From Clostridia bacterium (lineage in GTDB: Bacteria; Bacillota; Clostridia; Saccharofermentanales; Saccharofermentanaceae), in NCBI GenBank assembly GCA_016287245.1, contig JAEEWG010000014.1, positions 1-64,000 of the forward strand: a stretch of 64,000 nt of DNA. Reading direction: 5' to 3'. The notes below the pieces were generated by a model. That model was not told the DNA's origin. It saw only the letters and a list, made by a program, of their open reading frames with translations, and searched no databases. Made by a program: the position numbers and the translations under genes. Of this stretch, positions 26,773 through 34,867 are shown in pieces (within the stretch, counting starts at the first letter, position 1; the number at the start of each line of letters is the position of its first letter).

Positions 26773-27891
26773 ATGGCTTTTGGAACTGGAAGCAGCAGAG
26801 AGATATCAATTGACGTCTCCAGCTCAAACATGAAAATGGTACTCGGCGGCTACAACCGCAAAACTGGTGTAGTATCGATCGACAAATTCGGTCTTATTCC
26901 ACTCGAGTCCGACACAATCGCAGACGGCGTTATCGCAGATCAGTTTGGTGTGGTAATGGCGCTGAAGAACGCTCTTGCAAAGAGCAACATTCAGGACAAG
27001 CGCGCGGTTTTAACTGTTGAGGGTAGTTATCTTCACACAAGAGACCTTGAACTCCCGGCAGTTAAGGGCGATCAGCTCCGCGACATGGTCCGCTACGAAA
27101 TTCTCGGTCAGGGCACGAACAACCGTGACATGATCGTTGAATACATTATTTACGATAAGGTCTTAGACGAAGAGACCAAGCAGCAGAAGTACAAGGTTCG
27201 TGCAACCGCGATCCCGAAGGATGTTGCCAATGACTTCCGTGAACTCATGAAGACAAGTGCTCTTTCTCCGGTAGCTCTGGATGTTAACCCGAACGCGATC
27301 AGAAAGCTTTTCAGAAGCGGAACGATCAACGGAACAACAAACATCAACTCCAACACCCTGCTTCTTATCGAGCTTTCTTCTAAGACAACGAACATCACTG
27401 TTCTCGACAAGGGATTCCCGGTACTCACCCGTCGTCTTCAGTTCGGTCACTCCAATATCCGTCAGGTTGCGGAGACCGTTAAGAAGGTTCAGGGTAATTC
27501 CGCGAACAAGTCTTCTATCCTTACCCGCCGTCTTCAGGTCGTTAAGGGCGAAGGCATCTCGACAGTGGATGTTTCCGATATCGATGTATGGCACGAGACC
27601 GTTAAGGACGAGCCTTCTCTGAACAGCGCTGTATCCGCTTACTTCAAGAGCCTTACAGATGCTATCTCCAGAACAGCTCAGTTCTCGATCTCCAAGTACC
27701 ACCTTGATGCGATCAGCACCTGCTTCCTCTATGGATCCGGCGCAAGATACAGAAAGATGGATAAAGAACTCGCCCGTCAGCTGGGCACACAGGTTGAAGT
27801 ACTTGGTTCTCTGAATACTGTTCAGGGTCCGAAGGATTTCATCCTGAGCGATTACGTGAATGCGTGCGGCGCACTCATTCGTGAAAACTGA
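26773..27891 (+). CDS. pilM: Type IV pilus assembly protein PilM
   Basis: 372 residues of the actin/FtsA-like fold. PilM binds nucleotide in the cytoplasm and the N-terminus of PilN, linking the motor to the PilN/O complex. Visible ASKHA elements are the phosphate-1-like ISIDVSSSNMKMVLG at the start, the middle TLLLIELSSKTTNITVLDKG and the late ISTCFLYGSGARYR. It lies 24 nt after pilC, with an AAAGGAGATTAATT site. Sequence drift from proteobacterial PilM is large, but position and fold agree. Confidence 0.85.
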   Translation: MAFGTGSSREISIDVSSSNMKMVLGGYNRKTGVVSIDKFGLIPLESDTIADGVIADQFGVVMALKNALAKSNIQDKRAVLTVEGSYLHTRDLELPAVKGDQLRDMVRYEILGQGTNNRDMIVEYIIYDKVLDEETKQQKYKVRATAIPKDVANDFRELMKTSALSPVALDVNPNAIRKLFRSGTINGTTNINSNTLLLIELSSKTTNITVLDKGFPVLTRRLQFGHSNIRQVAETVKKVQGNSANKSSILTRRLQVVKGEGISTVDVSDIDVWHETVKDEPSLNSAVSAYFKSLTDAISRTAQFSISKYHLDAISTCFLYGSGARYRKMDKELARQLGTQVEVLGSLNTVQGPKDFILSDYVNACGALIREN

Positions 27892-27905
27892 AAGGAGGCG
27901 AGATT

Positions 27906-28811
27906 ATGAGTTTTGCAAAATCAAAAAATGACTTTTCAAAAAAGGATATGAACTTCTTTTCTGAGTTCACATCTGCTGCATCTCAGCAAATTTCGTCGGC
28001 ACTCCCGATCTTCCTGCTTCTTACTGTGATCCTTCTTGTATTCACATTGATCGTATGGATCTATTGTGGTGTACAGGTCATGAATAAGCAGAATAAGATC
28101 AATGATCTGCGCGCTTACATGGCTTCTGCAGATTATCAGAACCGCTTAAAGGCGAAAGACCGTTCGCAGGCTGAAGTTGAAGAGCTTCGTCAGTATCAGT
28201 ATGTACTCTCTACTCTCGACTCTAAGGTTGCAAACAAGGTAGTATCCACAACTTCTAATCTGACAAAGGTTAGAGAGGCTGCGACAGACGACACGATCCT
28301 GTCTTACTATGATGAGGCAGAAGGTATCATTGAGGTCAGAGGTCAGTGCCTCAATCGTGTATCCGCTTATAACTACCTGGAGACATTAAGACAGACAGAT
28401 CTCTTCGCTTTCGTAGAGACACAGATCGCCCCGCAGGATCCGATGGCTATGGGTTACGACAAAGATAGTCTTATGTATGGACACTGTGACTATACTTTCT
28501 CATTCAAGTGCTACCTCAAGGGTCACTACTCCCTTACTTGGGCTTCTTTCCTTGACGGAACGGTACCTACAGCTCTCACGGCTCTCAACAGACAGTCCTT
28601 CAGCGCTGGTTCCGATTATAAGATCCCGGATATTGATGTGATCACAGTTGATGGTGTGAACTATAAGCTTGTAAACATCAAGATCAACGGTTCCGCTGTA
28701 TCTTCCCAGCAGCTCAATGATGCAATCAACAATAAGTCGCTGAGTGGTAAGATTTCCAGCAATCTCAATATCGAATTTATGTATGCTGTTGACAATGGAG
28801 GTGAAGCCTGA
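27906..28811 (+). CDS. PilN-like bitopic pilus assembly protein
   Basis: 301 residues: a cytoplasmic N-terminus of about 35 residues, one transmembrane helix (about 36-60), then a coiled-coil segment (about 65-105, with repeated Glu/Lys/Gln) and a ferredoxin-like periplasmic-type domain. This is the PilN topology, and the place after pilM agrees. The usual short INL(L)P-type PilM-binding motif was not recognised; the N-terminus instead has a Phe/Lys-rich stretch (KNDFSKKDMNFFSEF). Its stop overlaps the next start by one base. Confidence 0.65.
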   Translation: MSFAKSKNDFSKKDMNFFSEFTSAASQQISSALPIFLLLTVILLVFTLIVWIYCGVQVMNKQNKINDLRAYMASADYQNRLKAKDRSQAEVEELRQYQYVLSTLDSKVANKVVSTTSNLTKVREAATDDTILSYYDEAEGIIEVRGQCLNRVSAYNYLETLRQTDLFAFVETQIAPQDPMAMGYDKDSLMYGHCDYTFSFKCYLKGHYSLTWASFLDGTVPTALTALNRQSFSAGSDYKIPDIDVITVDGVNYKLVNIKINGSAVSSQQLNDAINNKSLSGKISSNLNIEFMYAVDNGGEA

Positions 28812-29941
28812 TGAAAACTTCTGGCGGTAGAGATACTTTCCTGTTGTTGATTTTTATTCTCGTAGTTGTCGGCTCGGTATGTTACCTCATGGTTATTAAA
28901 CCGAACTTTGATAAACTCAGCGATGTAAAAATTGAACTTGAGGATGTCGAACAAACAAAAGCAAGAAATGACGCTATCATTAAGCAGGCCGAAGAACTGG
29001 ATGCTGAACGTGAAAAGCTCAAGGATCAGCTTCAGACTCTTGAAGTCAAGCTTCTCCCGACTCTTACAACAAGCGCCATTCAGAGAAAGATTTATAAGCA
29101 CTTCGAAGATGCAAATATTCCGTTCATCGCAGAAGTAAAGAACACTCCGCTCGAGTACGAACTCGTTACATTGACAGATGGTTCTGTAAGCCCGAACCGT
29201 GTTAAATCTTCCCGTTATACCATCAAGGTTGCCGGTACTGACGGTTGGTTACTGACACACGACGAAGGCGATGACATTCCTTACCAGGTATTCTATGAGC
29301 AGCTTGGAATCCCGATGGGTGATGACAAGACCGTCAATGAGTCTGCTAAGGCGGCTGGTATTGATGATGTTAGATCTCTGAGATCCCAAACATACGTTGG
29401 TTACGATGAGTTCGTAGCAGCTCTTAAGAGTATCGAAGAAGAGAATCTGGCATATGTTAAAATTCACGATATTCATATCGAGGATACAGAGCAGGGTTTC
29501 TGCTACTATTCTGCTGAAGTAGATGTATTCGCTTACGATCTCGTTAACCGTATCTCCCCAGCTCTGGAGCACATGAAGTACATGGATTGGGTCGGCGCAG
29601 ATTCTATCGCTAAGGGCGGTATCGTTGGTCTTCCGAACTACTTTGTACTTGGTACTCCGAACTACAAGGTAGATCCGAGCTCCCCGCTTTACAACCACTA
29701 CATTTCCTTCGTATCCTATGACTTCAAGGTAAATCGTCCGTTTGCAGCTTGGAATCACTGGGCTTATGAATGGAATCTCCTTGACGCTCTGATGCAGAAT
29801 GCAGCAAATACTCCGCCGTATCTCCTGCAGATCCAGATCGAATATGCTACCGGTGCTCTTACTACGGAAGAGTATAATAAGATCATGAATGACCTCATGA
29901 AGAAGACTGAGTCTCCTACAGATAATGGAGCGAATCAGTAA
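28811..29941 (+). CDS. PilO-like bitopic pilus assembly protein
   Basis: 376 residues with an N-terminal membrane helix (about 8-28) and a coiled coil (about 35-80: LEDVEQTKARNDAIIKQAEE and onward), followed by a long mixed alpha/beta ectodomain. This matches PilO topology. It is longer than usual PilO (about 200 residues), with a Tyr/Pro-rich second half that has no recognised domain. It overlaps the PilN-like gene by one base and is the last gene of the operon, followed by a strong terminator. Confidence 0.6.
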   Translation: MKTSGGRDTFLLLIFILVVVGSVCYLMVIKPNFDKLSDVKIELEDVEQTKARNDAIIKQAEELDAEREKLKDQLQTLEVKLLPTLTTSAIQRKIYKHFEDANIPFIAEVKNTPLEYELVTLTDGSVSPNRVKSSRYTIKVAGTDGWLLTHDEGDDIPYQVFYEQLGIPMGDDKTVNESAKAAGIDDVRSLRSQTYVGYDEFVAALKSIEEENLAYVKIHDIHIEDTEQGFCYYSAEVDVFAYDLVNRISPALEHMKYMDWVGADSIAKGGIVGLPNYFVLGTPNYKVDPSSPLYNHYISFVSYDFKVNRPFAAWNHWAYEWNLLDALMQNAANTPPYLLQIQIEYATGALTTEEYNKIMNDLMKKTESPTDNGANQ

Positions 29942-29974
29942 GATCGGTTCATAATCGATTTAAAGTTTCAATCA

Positions 29975-30010
29975 AAGAGGAGTCATCCAGTCGGATGGCT
30001 CCTCTTCTTT
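29975..30010 (+). terminator. Intrinsic terminator of the pilB-pilO operon
   Basis: Stem AAGAGGAGTCATCC / GGATGGCTCCTCTT, 14 bp with one G-T pair and a 4-nt loop, followed by CTTTTATAT. It is 33 nt past the last stop. Confidence 0.88.
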
Positions 30011-30410
30011 TATATCTTTATATACAGGTGAGTAAAAGTTGAATTGATCCACATTAATAGGATAGATCACAGAAAATAATTTCATGCCTCTTACGAAGAA
30101 AAAATGCTCATGATCTTCTTTCCGGCATAGAAAATTAGATCGCCAACGATTTTTTACAGGTCGTTCTTCACATTTTGTCACAATTGATTGTGCTCAAGAC
30201 AATTTATCTTCTTCAAAGGATAATCTGCCTGTTTTTTGAGTGCTTAATCTTTGAATATGCAGAATTTCCAGCGTTCTTCGGATTTTTAACGTCTTGTCGA
30301 AATTATCAAAACAAAACACAGATCGGCCTGGACCGGAGCTCCAAAACGGGTGTAAAATGATGTCATAAACAATTTTTTCACAAAAATGTGAAGAAATTTC
30401 AAAATTGCTA
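30011..30410. other. Non-coding gap before the pilin genes
   Basis: About 400 bp without a supported gene. It contains a small perfect hairpin TTCACA-AAAA-TGTGAA (30377-30392) just upstream of the pilin promoter, which could be a regulatory site. Short frames present here lack ribosome binding sites. Confidence 0.55.
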
Positions 30411-30438
30411 TTGCATTTTCAAAATCACCTGCTATAAT
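30411..30438 (+). promoter_or_regulatory. Promoter of the short pilin gene
   Basis: TTGCAT (30411-30416), 16-nt spacer ending in TGC, perfect TATAAT (30433-30438). The extended -10 suggests a strong promoter. The same TTGCAT-N16-TATAAT layout recurs before the next pilin gene. Confidence 0.8.
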
Positions 30439-30478
30439 GTAATTACAAACTCAATAAAACATTTAGGAGGAACTTATT

Positions 30479-30685
30479 ATGAAGAAGATTCAGAAGAACA
30501 AAAAAGGTTTTACGCTCGTTGAAATGGTACTCGTTATCGCTATCATCGTTATCCTGGCAGCAGTAGTATTCTTCTCTGTTAGCAGCTACCTCGCAAAGGC
30601 TCGTTCCGCTACACAGAAGATCAAGTCCCACAACGATGCTATCATCGAAGTAACCAAGGCTATCGACGCTGACCTTAAGGGCTAA
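30479..30685 (+). CDS. Very short type IV prepilin (68 aa)
   Basis: Prepilin leader MKKIQKNKKG is followed by the class III cleavage/methylation motif FTLVEM and the hydrophobic helix to about residue 35. After cleavage between Gly10 and Phe11 the mature subunit would be 58 residues: little more than the N-terminal helix and an amphipathic tail without a globular head. Glu5 of the mature form is present. It has a strong extended -10 promoter, an AGGAGGAA site and its own terminator, so it is probably made in large amounts and may be the main pilin. Length is similar to the short PilA of Geobacter, but aromatic residues are few. Confidence 0.88.
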   Translation: MKKIQKNKKGFTLVEMVLVIAIIVILAAVVFFSVSSYLAKARSATQKIKSHNDAIIEVTKAIDADLKG

Positions 30686-30709
30686 TCTTTAACAAATTGA
30701 ATTAAATTG

Positions 30710-30736
30710 GGGGGCTGAATAAGCCCCCTTTTTTTT
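30710..30736 (+). terminator. Intrinsic terminator of the short pilin gene
   Basis: GGGGGCT-GAATA-AGCCCCC followed by eight T. It begins 24 nt after the stop and makes the short pilin a one-gene transcript. Confidence 0.92.
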
Positions 30737-30760
30737 ACGATTTGTTAACAAATTAGGTAT

Positions 30761-30788
30761 TTGCATATCATCTTACACATGATATAAT
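30761..30788 (+). promoter_or_regulatory. Promoter of the second prepilin group
   Basis: TTGCAT (30761-30766), 16-nt spacer, TATAAT (30783-30788), the same hexamers and spacing as the preceding pilin promoter. It predicts a start about 20 nt before the next gene. Confidence 0.78.
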
Positions 30789-30814
30789 GTACTCGGTTAT
30801 ACTTGGAGGATATT

Positions 30815-31030
30815 ATGAACAGAATCTATAAGTCGAAGCGTGGCTTCACTCTCGTTGAGATGATGATCGTCATTGCCATTATAGTTATGTTAGCTGCAGT
30901 TGTTGGCATTTCTCTAAAAGGGTATCTGTCCAAAGGTAACAAAGCATCTGCGAGTATCCAGAGCAAACGGGAAAACTTCCAATCTAATAACGCAGCGAAG
31001 AATGCATCATTTGTCGCAATGGGATTTTAG
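30815..31030 (+). CDS. Short type IV prepilin (71 aa)
   Basis: Leader MNRIYKSKRG, cleavage motif FTLVEMMIVIAIIV and a mature chain of 61 residues with a polar tail rich in Ser, Lys and Asn. It is similar to the preceding short pilin and again lacks a globular head. The ATG at 30815 is preceded by TTGGAGGATATT; the frame-extending TTG upstream overlaps that site and is rejected. Its stop TAG forms part of the ribosome binding site of the next pilin gene, so the two are cotranscribed. It may be a minor pilin or a variant stalk subunit. Confidence 0.87.
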   Translation: MNRIYKSKRGFTLVEMMIVIAIIVMLAAVVGISLKGYLSKGNKASASIQSKRENFQSNNAAKNASFVAMGF

Positions 31031-31043
31031 GAGGGTTCGCAAG

Positions 31044-31559
31044 ATGTTATGTTTAAAAAAGTCGTCCAAGCGCGGATTCACGTTGCTTGAGACTATGTTA
31101 TCTGTCGCACTTCTGTTGATCGTTACCCTTATTGCATACGAAGGTTTTATGACTACTCTGAACTATGCCGGTGATACCGCTTTGGCAGATCGAGTGAGTA
31201 ACAAAAATGCTGGTAGTATCTATGAGGAGATCGGTAAGAAAACCGCTTATGATTCAATTCCCGGCGGTGCGTCTACAACAGCTATCATGATTGAAGGAAC
31301 TGGCTACAAGAATGCCATTCAGGTTCATGCAATTCACAAGAACACCGGCATGTCGGTATTCTCTGCAGGTTCCTCACTTACTGATGACTCTAATTTCTCT
31401 CATACTACAAACCGTAGTGGTTTCTATTATGAAGCGAGACAGTGTAAGACACACAAAAAGAATTTTAAGTATTATGATGTTACAAAGCCTGACGGAACTC
31501 ATTATGTAGAAGGTAGATGTCCTGTAAGCGGTTGTACCGAGAAGGCCACATTCTATTAA
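31044..31559 (+). CDS. Type IV prepilin-like minor pilin
   Basis: 171 residues from MLCLKKSSKRG with cleavage before FTLLETMLSVALLL. The mature chain has a small ectodomain of about 130 residues. Its end carries a Cys cluster (QCKTH ... EGRCPVSGC), which could form disulfides or bind a metal. Glu5 is conserved (FTLLE). The start at 31044 follows GGAGGG with an 8-nt gap; earlier in-frame starts overlap the previous gene. It is probably a minor pilin of the tip or priming complex, in one operon with the genes before and after. Confidence 0.85.
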   Translation: MLCLKKSSKRGFTLLETMLSVALLLIVTLIAYEGFMTTLNYAGDTALADRVSNKNAGSIYEEIGKKTAYDSIPGGASTTAIMIEGTGYKNAIQVHAIHKNTGMSVFSAGSSLTDDSNFSHTTNRSGFYYEARQCKTHKKNFKYYDVTKPDGTHYVEGRCPVSGCTEKATFY

Positions 31560-31574
31560 GGAGGAAGGATTTTT

Positions 31575-32129
31575 ATGAAAAAGATTATTAAATCGAACAA
31601 GATCCTTCGCCGTGGATTCACACTTCTTGAAATGGTTCTTGTTTTAGCTATTATGGTGATGATGAGTACCTACCTGTATTCCTCATTTAGGGTAGTAAAC
31701 TACAGTCATCTGAAAGTTGCCGTTGTCAATGATATGCATGATTATGCTTCTCTCACATTGCATGCTATCGAAAATCATCTTATAAATGCTACGAGCATTG
31801 CTCCTGGTGATTCTATTAAATTGAATGCCGATTCTTCCGGTGTTGTGATCGATGGTGCGGAAGCTCTTCCTGGATTCAAACAGTATCATGTTGGTAATAA
31901 TGCAGCCAAGTGGAAATTGAGCCTCAATTTTAAGGCTGATGCAGCTTCTAAGACAGTTACTGTAACAATTAAGATGACTGACAATGCATCTCCGGATTCC
32001 GGTGTTTCGTATACTGACCAGATCACAGTTTACTGTGCAGCTTGCAGAGCTGACACATTTAAGGCTGTAGACGCAAAGTCGATTGCTTATTCGAACAAAC
32101 CTGTTCCGAAGAAAACAACTACATCTTGA
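31575..32129 (+). CDS. Type IV prepilin-like minor pilin
   Basis: 184 residues. The leader is longer than usual (MKKIIKSNKILRRG), followed by FTLLEMVLVLAIMVMM and an ectodomain of about 140 residues with a single C-terminal Cys pair (YCAAC). It starts 15 nt after the preceding minor pilin, with AGGAGGAAGG. A terminator follows. The role as a minor pilin is inferred from the prepilin signature and position. Confidence 0.85.
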   Translation: MKKIIKSNKILRRGFTLLEMVLVLAIMVMMSTYLYSSFRVVNYSHLKVAVVNDMHDYASLTLHAIENHLINATSIAPGDSIKLNADSSGVVIDGAEALPGFKQYHVGNNAAKWKLSLNFKADAASKTVTVTIKMTDNASPDSGVSYTDQITVYCAACRADTFKAVDAKSIAYSNKPVPKKTTTS

Positions 32130-32160
32130 TACGATTTAATCAGATATTTTAATTTGCATC

Positions 32161-32190
32161 AAAGAGCTGCCTTATCGGCAGCTCTTTTTT
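32161..32190 (+). terminator. Intrinsic terminator of the minor pilin genes
   Basis: Stem AAAGAGCTGCC / GGCAGCTCTTT with a 5-nt loop, followed by TTT. It is 31 nt past the last pilin stop. Confidence 0.88.
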
Positions 32191-32695
32191 CTTCACCGGA
32201 ATAGATCGATCGTTATCCGATTCTTCTTTGCGTATTTGTCATCTCAATTCTTCCCAGATCATCGTTCGAATTTTCGCCGCTTCAGATTGCCTTTAAATCA
32301 CTCTCCATTGGCTTAGACATATCCGATATCATTTTGAGCATCATCTTCCGAATTGCCGCCTTCTCGCGCGATATTTGGCATATGCGTATTTGTATGCCTT
32401 TTTCTTAGATCCTCTATACCTCTCTTCCCTTTTTCTTTATGTGTTGTTTATTCAACCTCTCTCAACTGATACATTATTCGTGCAAAGTAACTGTTCAGGA
32501 AAGAATACTGATCATTACACGACAGATTTACTAAGTTGTCTTTTTTCTATTTGTTTGAGGGCCCTCATATAAGATACTGTTCATCTATTATTTTCGCCCT
32601 TCTTTAGCACTTTAATGGTCACATATTCGATCCTGCCTCATATGCCTCTAAATCAGGTTTAAGTGCTTCTCTGGATCGTATGTATATTCGGATAT
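32191..32695. other. About 500 bp of pyrimidine-rich non-coding DNA
   Basis: Between convergent pilin units. The plus strand is strongly T/C-rich with many TCTT and CTTT runs. A palindrome GAGGGCCCTC lies near 32557. No ORF with a ribosome binding site, no promoter of good quality and no known RNA was recognised. Confidence 0.55.
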
Positions 32696-32743
32696 AAGAA
32701 AGCACCCCGGAGTGGGTTTATGCCCTCTCCAGGGTGCTTTCTT
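32696..32743. terminator. Terminator-like hairpin
   Basis: AAGAAAGCACCC pairs with GGGTGCTTTCTT across about 24 nt that include CCGGAG and CTCTCC arms extending the stem. It is T-flanked on both strands and may stop read-through in either direction or end an unrecognised transcript from the preceding 500 bp. Confidence 0.6.
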
Positions 32744-32773
32744 GTATTTCAATTATCCGGATGAAAATAATTT

Positions 32774-32795
32774 GGGGGGCTCTTTCGAGCCCCCC
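32774..32795 (-). terminator. Probable terminator of the PilX-like gene
   Basis: Stem GGGGGGCTC / GAGCCCCCC with loop TTTC, 31 nt past the stop of the leftward gene at 32827. The following minus-strand tract AAATTATTTTC is a modest T-tract. Confidence 0.7.
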
Positions 32796-32826
32796 TACTT
32801 AGTTTTCATATCCGACTGATCACAGA

Positions 32827-34746
32827 TCACTCATAGAAGAATCTGTAACTATCAGCTGTGTACTTAGACTTCAACGGCTTCTCGGATCCGTCTTCCTCGT
32901 CCATGCCCGGGCAGAAAGACATGCGGCTCGGGTCACCACCTTCATACAGATACTTCGCAGCTTCCCAACGTCCATAGAAATGAGGACCATTATTGAAGAT
33001 GACCGTACTTGCTTCAGATCCCTTACCTGCAAGAGAGATGTAAGCGTCAACAACACTGGCCTGAACTGCCTTAAATGTGTTACTGCCAAGTCCGACGATT
33101 ACACATGCAGGCTTCTGTCCTGATGTCGCTTCGAGTGGTGCACTATAGGCATTAGTCCAGTTTGTGCTGTTTCTCTTATCACAGGAAAGAATACCCGTGA
33201 TCTTGTTATCCCAGCACTTGATGGCGCCCATGGTAAAGTTTGTGCCTTTTGCCATTACGATAATGAGCCTATTATCAGAATCATTAGAAACTTTGATGTG
33301 GAATGCATCGAATGTTACGTTTCCGGAGATATAGATGCTCGTATTACCAGTGGCAGAACCAAGGTCGATCGTAAGGCTACCATCAGAATAGGTACCTGAC
33401 ATCTCATACTTTTCACCAGCAGGGAGTGTAAAGTTACCGCTCTTCTGGTTGATAAATGTAGTGCCAGTTGCATAAGAACCATAGTCCTTTGTCATCTGAG
33501 TAGAGGTCGGAACCGTTCTGGAAGCTGCTGCTTTCAGGTTGGCATCATTGATATAACTCGTAGCCTTATTGTGCAGACGGTTATACACCTGAAGATCTGT
33601 TCCTGTAACAGCGCCACTTTCATATACTTTAGTACTAACAGATTTGTTGTTTACAGAACCGCCATCTTTGACAATGATGTTGCTTACACCATCATACTGA
33701 GTTGTACGGGAAACCGATGCTCCAGTACCGGATACGAGATACTTCGTATCGCTGTCTGTAAAGGTCTGGTTCGGAATCGAAATCTTGGATCTGTAGAAAT
33801 ATGCACCACCGTTGTTGCGGTTATGCGATCTCATATTGATGTTTGTGCCGTTTCCAAGTTCTTTGCCGTTTCCGTTATTGTCAACAAAAGCATTCTGAAT
33901 GTTACTGTTTCCATCTACCGTAACGCCAAGGAAATAGAAGTCGCCATCGCCCTGGATCCAGAAACCATTACCGTTCGACTGGATGTTAACACCGGCCTTC
34001 GGACCATAGAAGATAACGTCATTGTAATAAATGGTACCGTTACCACCTGTGGAAGGACCTGTGATTACCGTCTTGTTGTAGATCTTTGTCTCACCGGCTT
34101 TAGTAATGTATGTATTACCATGGAAAACCGTGTAGGACTTATCCGTCTCAACATACAGTCTCTGAATATCGACAACATCCGAAGATGTTTCATCACCGCA
34201 TGTTACCATGTTGGCGCAGAGCGGCGGAACATCGCCTGGATCTTCCCACTTCATGCGGACTTCCAGATTCTCAGCTTTACCATCCTGATTCGTTACATTG
34301 ATCAATGTAGAGAACTTCAGAATGATATCCTGAGTACCATCTTCTGCCGGTCTAACAGTCATGTATGTATAGCTCTGTTCTGAACCGGTAAGACCAGGTG
34401 CGATCGACTTACCATCAACGGCATTTGCGCCGTCTTTTACAGAAGTACCGCTAGCACCAGTGATCATGTATTTGGATGTCGTGTTACCAGACATGTACTC
34501 AAGTCTTTCGTCCGTGATTTCCTGAGTTTTGATGGCGTCGATTACTGCTTCAGCCGCACTGGTAAGAGTCAGTCTTTCCTGGCTTCTTTCCGTGTCCACA
34601 TAATAACGTGAACGGCTGGAGAGCGTAATCGTCATTGCAGATGAAATAAGAATAAGCGATACAGCAAAAATCATCAGAACAAGGACGAGCATACCGCCCT
34701 TTCTGTTGTTCATGTGATGACGCTTACCTTTATGTAAGAACTTCAT
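32827..34746 (-). CDS. Large PilX-like pilus-associated protein
   Basis: 639 residues. The N-terminus (KGKRHHMNNRKGGMLVLVLM) has a basic leader, a Gly-Gly and a pilin-like hydrophobic helix with a polar continuation rich in Ser/Arg, as in PilX_N proteins, but lacks the FTLxE motif. The large ectodomain (about 80-620) is Gly/Asn/Thr-rich and beta-strand dominated, reminiscent of right-handed beta-helix folds (GNTYITKAGE, IYISGNVTFDAF, ATVIFNNGPHFYG). The C-terminus is acidic. Convergent with the pilin genes, it is probably a tip or surface component of the same system. No lectin, metal or catalytic motif was recognised. Confidence 0.7.
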   Translation of the reverse strand: MKFLHKGKRHHMNNRKGGMLVLVLMIFAVSLILISSAMTITLSSRSRYYVDTERSQERLTLTSAAEAVIDAIKTQEITDERLEYMSGNTTSKYMITGASGTSVKDGANAVDGKSIAPGLTGSEQSYTYMTVRPAEDGTQDIILKFSTLINVTNQDGKAENLEVRMKWEDPGDVPPLCANMVTCGDETSSDVVDIQRLYVETDKSYTVFHGNTYITKAGETKIYNKTVITGPSTGGNGTIYYNDVIFYGPKAGVNIQSNGNGFWIQGDGDFYFLGVTVDGNSNIQNAFVDNNGNGKELGNGTNINMRSHNRNNGGAYFYRSKISIPNQTFTDSDTKYLVSGTGASVSRTTQYDGVSNIIVKDGGSVNNKSVSTKVYESGAVTGTDLQVYNRLHNKATSYINDANLKAAASRTVPTSTQMTKDYGSYATGTTFINQKSGNFTLPAGEKYEMSGTYSDGSLTIDLGSATGNTSIYISGNVTFDAFHIKVSNDSDNRLIIVMAKGTNFTMGAIKCWDNKITGILSCDKRNSTNWTNAYSAPLEATSGQKPACVIVGLGSNTFKAVQASVVDAYISLAGKGSEASTVIFNNGPHFYGRWEAAKYLYEGGDPSRMSFCPGMDEEDGSEKPLKSKYTADSYRFFYE

Positions 34747-34867
34747 CTCTTGTTGCCTCCATTTTCTGTCTAATGAATCAATTCTTCTAAGTTACATGGT
34801 TATTGGTTATACTTAATTATCATTATATTAAGATAATTTCAAAAAGGAATACTTTTCATTGGAAAGT

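Noticed and set aside
29972..30181. 69-codon minus-strand frame
   Set aside because: It includes the pil operon terminator, lacks a ribosome binding site and has no features of a protein.
32375..32572. 65-codon plus-strand frame
   Set aside because: Leu/Phe/Ser-rich because of the T/C-rich DNA; no start signal.
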